NCBI RefSeq assembly: GCF_004339525.1
Contig: NZ_SMGE01000001.1
Coordinates: forward strand, 2,046,001 to 2,110,000
DNA length: 64,000 nt
Source: Flavobacterium sp. 90
GTDB taxonomy: Bacteria > Bacteroidota > Bacteroidia > Flavobacteriales > Flavobacteriaceae
Direction of reading: 5' to 3'
The translations under genes and the position numbers were made by a program. Positions 59,186 through 64,000 of this stretch are shown here, piece after piece. The number at the start of each line of letters is the position of its first letter. The stretch's first letter is position 1. A model generated the notes under the pieces. That model did not search any database. It was not told the origin of the DNA and worked only from the letters and a program-made list of their open reading frames with translations.

Positions 59186-59606
59186 TTTTTATAAATTAAA
59201 TAGGAAAATGCGTTCCAAGCCCTAACCCATAGAAAAATTGTAAGTAAATATAAATCAAAAATGAATTAATCTCAAATTCTATAATAAAACATGAAATTAA
59301 AAAAATCATATTTTTGTAAGAAATTACATTTATAATGTATTGATAGTTAATGTGTTAATTGTTTATGGATAGTTTGTTTTTATCTGTTGTACTACATAAT
59401 AATATGAATAATAAGCACAAGAGTTTTAGGAAAATATTGGTTAATTTTATCATTCTTCTTTTCTAAATACCTATATACCAATACTTTGAAAACCGTTGCT
59501 TCTTTAGAAGAGAAATCTTCATTAAGTTTTAAATAAGTAAAGTTCTTTTTCACTACACGCCTCATAATTACTAGGGAGAATTTATTAATCACTAAAAATT
59601 ATTATT
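59186..59606. other. 421-bp gap upstream of the giant repeat protein
   Basis: AT-rich, no credible gene on either strand. I see no canonical promoter; TACTTTG at 59484-59490 is a one-base-short -7 box. The region presumably holds the regulatory sequence of the gene at 59607. Confidence 0.5.
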
Positions 59607-62600
59607 ATGAGACTAAAATTATCTTTATTACTCGTTTTTATTATTACGTATTCGTGGTCCCAGTCGGGATCAACGAAAACCTTTACTGGCAATGGAACGT
59701 TTTCTGTTCCTGCCGGGGTAACCAGTCTCAATGTTCAGGCTTGGGGTGGTGGCGGATCTGGTGGAGGTGCCAGTGGTGCTCCATTGCTTTTAGGGAGAGG
59801 TGCCGCTGGCGGCGGCGGAGGTGCTTATGCAAGTAATACTTTATTAGTAACTCCCGGAGCAACACTTAATGTTGTGGTTGCAAGCCAAACCAGTGGTACC
59901 AATGGTGCTGGTGTCGCAGGAGGTAATTCTACTATTACCGGTTTTGAATCTTCTATTTTAGCGGCAGGTGGATCTGGCGGAGATGCTAATAATGCAGGAG
60001 GCTCACCTACAGGAGGAATTGGAGGTACAATTGCAGCTTCTGCTGGCTCTATTAAATTTGCCGGTGCAAACGGAGGAAATGGTAATTCCTGGAATCTTTT
60101 AGGATTGTTGCTTTCGTCTGGTGCTGGTGGCGCCGGAGCAGGTTCAGGTGGTGCCGGAGGTACTGCCGTTTCAGGTTTAATTTTAAGTAATGCACCCGGA
60201 AATGCAGGTTCACCTCCCGGTGGTGCTGGTAGTGGAGCTATAAATTCTGCATTGGGTACTTCGCAAATTGGAGGTGCTGGTGCAGCTGGTCGAGTGGTTA
60301 TTGCTTATAGCTGTTCTAATTTTAGTCTTACCAGTACAACTGCTACAAGTATTTGTGCTTCTGCTGGTATAACATCTTTAGTTACATTAACGGGCAGTGT
60401 AGCCTCGTTACCTGTAGGTTCTTATTTAGTAACATATAATCTAAGTAATCCTGTTGCTACGGGTTTAGGTGCTGCTTTAACGGTTAGTACAGCAGGTACG
60501 GGAACTTTTACAGCAGCAGGACTAGTTAATTTAGGTTCTAGTACCATAACCATTACTAATCTTACTTCAGAATCTTGTTCTTCTAATATCACAACTAATA
60601 ATACTGCTACAATAACAGTATCTCCGGCATCAGTTGGCGGAACAGTAACTGGCGGAACTACCATTAATGCGGGAAGTACAAGCGGATTGTTAACATTATC
60701 AGGTCATACAGGGACAGTTGTTAAATGGCAATCTGCCGTAAGTCCTTTTACAACATGGTCAGATATTGCAAATATAAATACCACCTATACTTCAGGTCCA
60801 TTAACAGAAACTACTCAATTTAGAGCAGTTGTGCAAAGTGGTACTTGTGCTACAGCAAATTCTACCTCAACAACGGTTACAGTAGCTCCAAGGCCAACTA
60901 TTACCTTAGCGACTTCGGCGACTAGTGCTTGCTCAAGTGCAGCTGCACAAAGTACAAATTTAAGCTACAGCGCAACAACAGGTAGTCCAACCACATATAG
61001 TATTGTTTGGAATGGATCTCCTATAAATAGTTTTGCAGCAGTTACTGATGCCGTTTTACCTGCCAGTCCAATTTCGATTGCTATTCCAGCAGGTACAATA
61101 GATGGTACTTATACAGGAACATTGACAGTAAAAAATGCAAATGGTTCCGTTAGCAGTCCAGGCTCAACTTTTAGTGTTACAGTAAATCAAGTACCAACTA
61201 TAACAGCATTATCTAGTTCACAAATATATTGTTCAGGAGCTAATGAAACGCCAACATCATTGTTTTATAGTGGGGCAACGGGATCTCCGGTAACTTATAG
61301 TATTGTCTGGAATTCATTTCCAACAAATAATTTTACGAATGTTACAGATGCAATTTTACCAGTGAGCCCAATTGGATTTACAATTCCCTCAGGGATACTT
61401 GCCGGAACTTATACAGGTACATTAACTGTAAAATCGGCAAATGGTTGTACAAGCCTTGGTTCTGCTTTTACTATAAATATAAAGGAGACTTCTAAAATTA
61501 CTACCACAGGAACAATCAATTCAGTTTGTGCGAGTAGTAATTTACAAAATGCAACATTAGCATATTCCGGATCTACAGGGAACCCTACAGGATATTCTAT
61601 AGTTTGGAGCAATGAGGCCGATAACGCTGGATTACTAGAACAATTCTATACTCCATTTAATTTTGCTTCTGGTGGCGGCCTTATAGATACAATTGAAATT
61701 CCCGGAAATGTTCCGGCAGGAACTTATTCAGGAACCCTTTCCGTTAAAGGGCTGTTTTGTGATTCAACTATACCAATATCTGTAGTAATAAAACCATTGC
61801 CTACTATAAAAAGAGCATTCGTTTCAGGAGGTGTTTGTTCAGGAGCGACTGATGCAACTTCAATATCATTATTTTATAGTGAGCTATCAGGATCTCCAAC
61901 AACGTATAGTATTGTTTGGGATGCATCATCCCCCTCTAATAATCTTGCGAACGTTATTGATGCAGCTTTACTTCCCGACGAGCTTACAATTGTATTTCCT
62001 GCCGGAACAGCTGCCGGAGAATACAATGGTATCGTAACGGTAAAAAATGAAGATGGCTGTGTAAGTGTAGGCTCACCTTTTACTATAGAAGTAGGAGAGA
62101 CTCCAACAATAGCCCTAACACAGTCTGAGTTTAATGTTTGTGCGGCTAATTTTAATTTGCGTTCAACTATAAATATACCTTATAGTGGTACAACTGGATC
62201 TCCAAATACATATAGTATAGCTTGGGATCCATCGCCATCAAATAATTTACCAGAGATCACTAATGAAGAATTCTCTGAAAGTCCTATTTCATTTTCAATT
62301 CCTGGCCTTGCTCCGGGAACCTATACGGGTATATTGACGGTAAGAAATGATAGTTGTATAAGTTCAGATTCAGTTATTACGATCAATGTAGCTCCAAAAC
62401 CTACAATTACTACAACAGGCACAATAGATACAGTTTGTAGTAGTGATGCTACTCAAAATGCAACATTGACATATTCTGCCAGTACAAATAACCCTGTGAG
62501 CTATTCGATTGATTGGGATGATGATAATTTTGCAGACCAGGGCAATACTTCGTTTAGTTTTACTTCTGGCGGAGGTATTATAAACAATATTGTAGTCCCT

Positions 62601-64000
62601 GCTAATGTTTCTGCAGGAAACTATTCAGGTACAATTTATATTAGTGATGGAAATTGCGAGAATTTTTTTCCCGTTTCTATAACAATTAATGATTCCCCTT
62701 CTGTAACATTTAAAAACACTACAATCAATACTTGTTTTGGTTATAGTTCATTTGAAGATGTATTTTATTTTGCTGCAGTCAATGGTTCTCCTACAACATA
62801 CAGTATTGCGTGGAATTCATCTCCAACAAATAATTTGGTATCAGTTACAGATGCAGCTTTAGCACCAGATGGTGTTTATTTAACAATTCCTGAAGGCTTA
62901 GCTGTAGGTAGTTATATAGGTTTTTTAACTGTAAAAAATGAAGCCGGATGCAAAAGTTCTCCTATTGCAATTACAATAAATGTAAATGAATCTCCAACAA
63001 TTACTACAACAGGAGTTATTGCTTCGGTTGAGGCAACTACGAGCAGTCAAAATGCAAGTTTAACTTACACTGAAGTTTCGGAAAATCCTACATCTTATTA
63101 TATTGATTGGGATGCTGAAGCAAATACTGCTTTATTAACAGATCAGGAAAGTACTCCGTTTACTTTTGTATCTAGTGGAGGTGTAATCAATACAATTGTA
63201 ATACCAGCAAATGTTCCGGCAGGAACGTACACTGGTTTATTATTCATTTCTAATGAAACATGTAGTGCACCTCAATCTCAACCAATATCTATAACAATCA
63301 CTGATCCTGCACCAACTATTGCATTAGATGCTTCTGCTGCAATTACTTGTTATGCTGATCCTGATGATGAACAAAGTACAACATTGGCTTATACAGGAAC
63401 TACAGGAAACCCAACAACCTACAGTATTGTTTGGAATTCATCTCCCGCAAATAGTTTTGAACCTGTCACGGACGCATTATTACCAACTAGTCCCATAACA
63501 ATTGGAATTCCTACCGAAACTGATCTAGGAACTTACACAGGTACATTAACAGTTAAAAATGCAAATGGTGTAGTAAGTTCAGATTATACTTTTACTTTAT
63601 TTGTAGATACGCTTGGTTATGTTAATATAACTAATGAGGGAAAAATTACCTCGGCTGTCACAAGTATCGAACCTCAAATTACTTCATTAACATATCTTAA
63701 TTTTGCTTCGGATTTAATCACGCTTCTTCCTACAAAATATTCAATTGATTGGAATGATACAGCAAATGCTGCTTTATTAGTAGATCAGCCAACTTCTATG
63801 TTGACTTTTAAGTCTGAAGGTGGACAAATTAATACAATTATAATACCTGCAAATGTTCCGTCTGGAACTTATTATGGTGTAATATATTTTTCTAATGAGT
63901 CGACTTGTATTCAATCTCAACCAATATCCATAACAATCAATGATCCTGCACCAACAATAGCATTAGCAACTTCTACAGAAGACATTTGTCCGGACATCAA
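59607..64000 (+). CDS. Giant secreted repeat protein (glycine-rich domain plus Ig-like repeats), 3' end outside window
   Basis: The frame is open from the ATG at 59607 to the window end: 1464 complete codons and no stop. Signal peptide MRLKLSLLLVFIITYSWSQS. A glycine-rich domain (about 20-235) contains VPAGVTSLNVQAWGGGGSGG. Then come repeats of about 100 residues in two forms. Form A has TYSIVWN...NSFAAVTDA...GTYTGTLTVKNANG; form B has YSIVW/YSIDWD, FxFxSGGGxI and VPAGTYSG. They alternate A-B from about residue 430 onward, each with a Cys near the start. This architecture is that of long Flavobacteria surface adhesins exported by T9SS; the sorting domain would lie beyond the window. Substrate unknown. 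Confidence 0.82.
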   Translation, partial: MRLKLSLLLVFIITYSWSQSGSTKTFTGNGTFSVPAGVTSLNVQAWGGGGSGGGASGAPLLLGRGAAGGGGGAYASNTLLVTPGATLNVVVASQTSGTNGAGVAGGNSTITGFESSILAAGGSGGDANNAGGSPTGGIGGTIAASAGSIKFAGANGGNGNSWNLLGLLLSSGAGGAGAGSGGAGGTAVSGLILSNAPGNAGSPPGGAGSGAINSALGTSQIGGAGAAGRVVIAYSCSNFSLTSTTATSICASAGITSLVTLTGSVASLPVGSYLVTYNLSNPVATGLGAALTVSTAGTGTFTAAGLVNLGSSTITITNLTSESCSSNITTNNTATITVSPASVGGTVTGGTTINAGSTSGLLTLSGHTGTVVKWQSAVSPFTTWSDIANINTTYTSGPLTETTQFRAVVQSGTCATANSTSTTVTVAPRPTITLATSATSACSSAAAQSTNLSYSATTGSPTTYSIVWNGSPINSFAAVTDAVLPASPISIAIPAGTIDGTYTGTLTVKNANGSVSSPGSTFSVTVNQVPTITALSSSQIYCSGANETPTSLFYSGATGSPVTYSIVWNSFPTNNFTNVTDAILPVSPIGFTIPSGILAGTYTGTLTVKSANGCTSLGSAFTINIKETSKITTTGTINSVCASSNLQNATLAYSGSTGNPTGYSIVWSNEADNAGLLEQFYTPFNFASGGGLIDTIEIPGNVPAGTYSGTLSVKGLFCDSTIPISVVIKPLPTIKRAFVSGGVCSGATDATSISLFYSELSGSPTTYSIVWDASSPSNNLANVIDAALLPDELTIVFPAGTAAGEYNGIVTVKNEDGCVSVGSPFTIEVGETPTIALTQSEFNVCAANFNLRSTINIPYSGTTGSPNTYSIAWDPSPSNNLPEITNEEFSESPISFSIPGLAPGTYTGILTVRNDSCISSDSVITINVAPKPTITTTGTIDTVCSSDATQNATLTYSASTNNPVSYSIDWDDDNFADQGNTSFSFTSGGGIINNIVVPANVSAGNYSGTIYISDGNCENFFPVSITINDSPSVTFKNTTINTCFGYSSFEDVFYFAAVNGSPTTYSIAWNSSPTNNLVSVTDAALAPDGVYLTIPEGLAVGSYIGFLTVKNEAGCKSSPIAITINVNESPTITTTGVIASVEATTSSQNASLTYTEVSENPTSYYIDWDAEANTALLTDQESTPFTFVSSGGVINTIVIPANVPAGTYTGLLFISNETCSAPQSQPISITITDPAPTIALDASAAITCYADPDDEQSTTLAYTGTTGNPTTYSIVWNSSPANSFEPVTDALLPTSPITIGIPTETDLGTYTGTLTVKNANGVVSSDYTFTLFVDTLGYVNITNEGKITSAVTSIEPQITSLTYLNFASDLITLLPTKYSIDWNDTANAALLVDQPTSMLTFKSEGGQINTIIIPANVPSGTYYGVIYFSNESTCIQSQPISITINDPAPTIALATSTEDICPDI

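Noticed and set aside
59750..64000. Repeated DNA in the giant gene as a mobile or CRISPR repeat
   Set aside because: The periodicity of about 300 bp is coding and in frame; it reflects Ig-like protein repeats.

Overview
The window is chromosomal DNA of a Flavobacterium-like member of the Bacteroidota. Evidence for this: low GC; promoters of the TTTG-N19/20-TAnnTTTG type (clearest upstream of the tRNA-Asn pair, a PfkB kinase and a small RNA); a type IX secretion sorting domain; core blocks typical of Flavobacteriia (pyk, an IPExxxVDY-family gene, rnc, fabF, acpP, purN, rnhA; also the long purF, sodA, pth, rplY and prs); and interspersed intergenic repeats of the kind seen in Flavobacterium genomes. 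Assignments come from reading the sequence and family knowledge; no database search was run.

Layout. 1-4.3 kb: the end of a membrane protein, an old-yellow-enzyme reductase (-), rseP (+) and a tandem tRNA-Asn(GTT) pair, followed by a GIY-YIG gene, tRNA relics and a 624-bp inverted-repeat-bounded element. 4.2-14.3 kb: an O-antigen-ligase-like membrane protein, then a run of exported proteins: transglutaminase-like, Sel1-repeat with T9SS tail, a HExxH protein, a lipoprotein and four tandem paralogues. 14.4-21.7 kb: an XRE regulator, then a defence-type operon (hsdM, hsdS, a PtuA-like ATPase and a PtuB-like HNH nuclease), a KilA-N gene and a peptidase-gene remnant. 21.9-25.6 kb: a Dyp-type peroxidase, its partner and a C1 peptidase. 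25.7-40.5 kb: two AraC regulators, a CPBP protease and two groups of envelope genes (porin-like and BamA-like proteins, DUF4136, DUF6515, DUF2092, DUF2252, DUF1254, a HAD phosphatase and an arylsulfatase). 40.9-59.2 kb: mainly housekeeping genes, with an ECF sigma switch at 47-48.5 kb, two tandem small-RNA candidates at 52.3-52.6 kb, and tRNA-Leu. 59.6 kb to the end: the start of a giant secreted Ig-like-repeat protein that runs off the window.

The most notable system is the four-gene operon at 15.08-20.50 kb (minus strand). A complete type I methyltransferase and specificity subunit are translationally coupled, through three consecutive 4-bp ATGA overlaps, to a Septu-like ATPase/HNH pair, and no HsdR is present. 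A plausible reading is a methylation-licensed Septu system in which HsdMS marks self DNA and PtuAB replaces the restriction subunit. The flanking DNA carries insertion scars: a 156-bp near-identical copy of the 3' end of the C1 peptidase gene supplies the KilA-N gene with its last codons and stop.

Other notable structures are a tRNA-Asn locus repeatedly copied and interrupted; a divergent ECF promoter pair sharing a perfect 27-bp inverted repeat; twin 22-bp palindromes upstream of the sulfatase operon; and a possible secreted effector with a four-copy immunity-like array.
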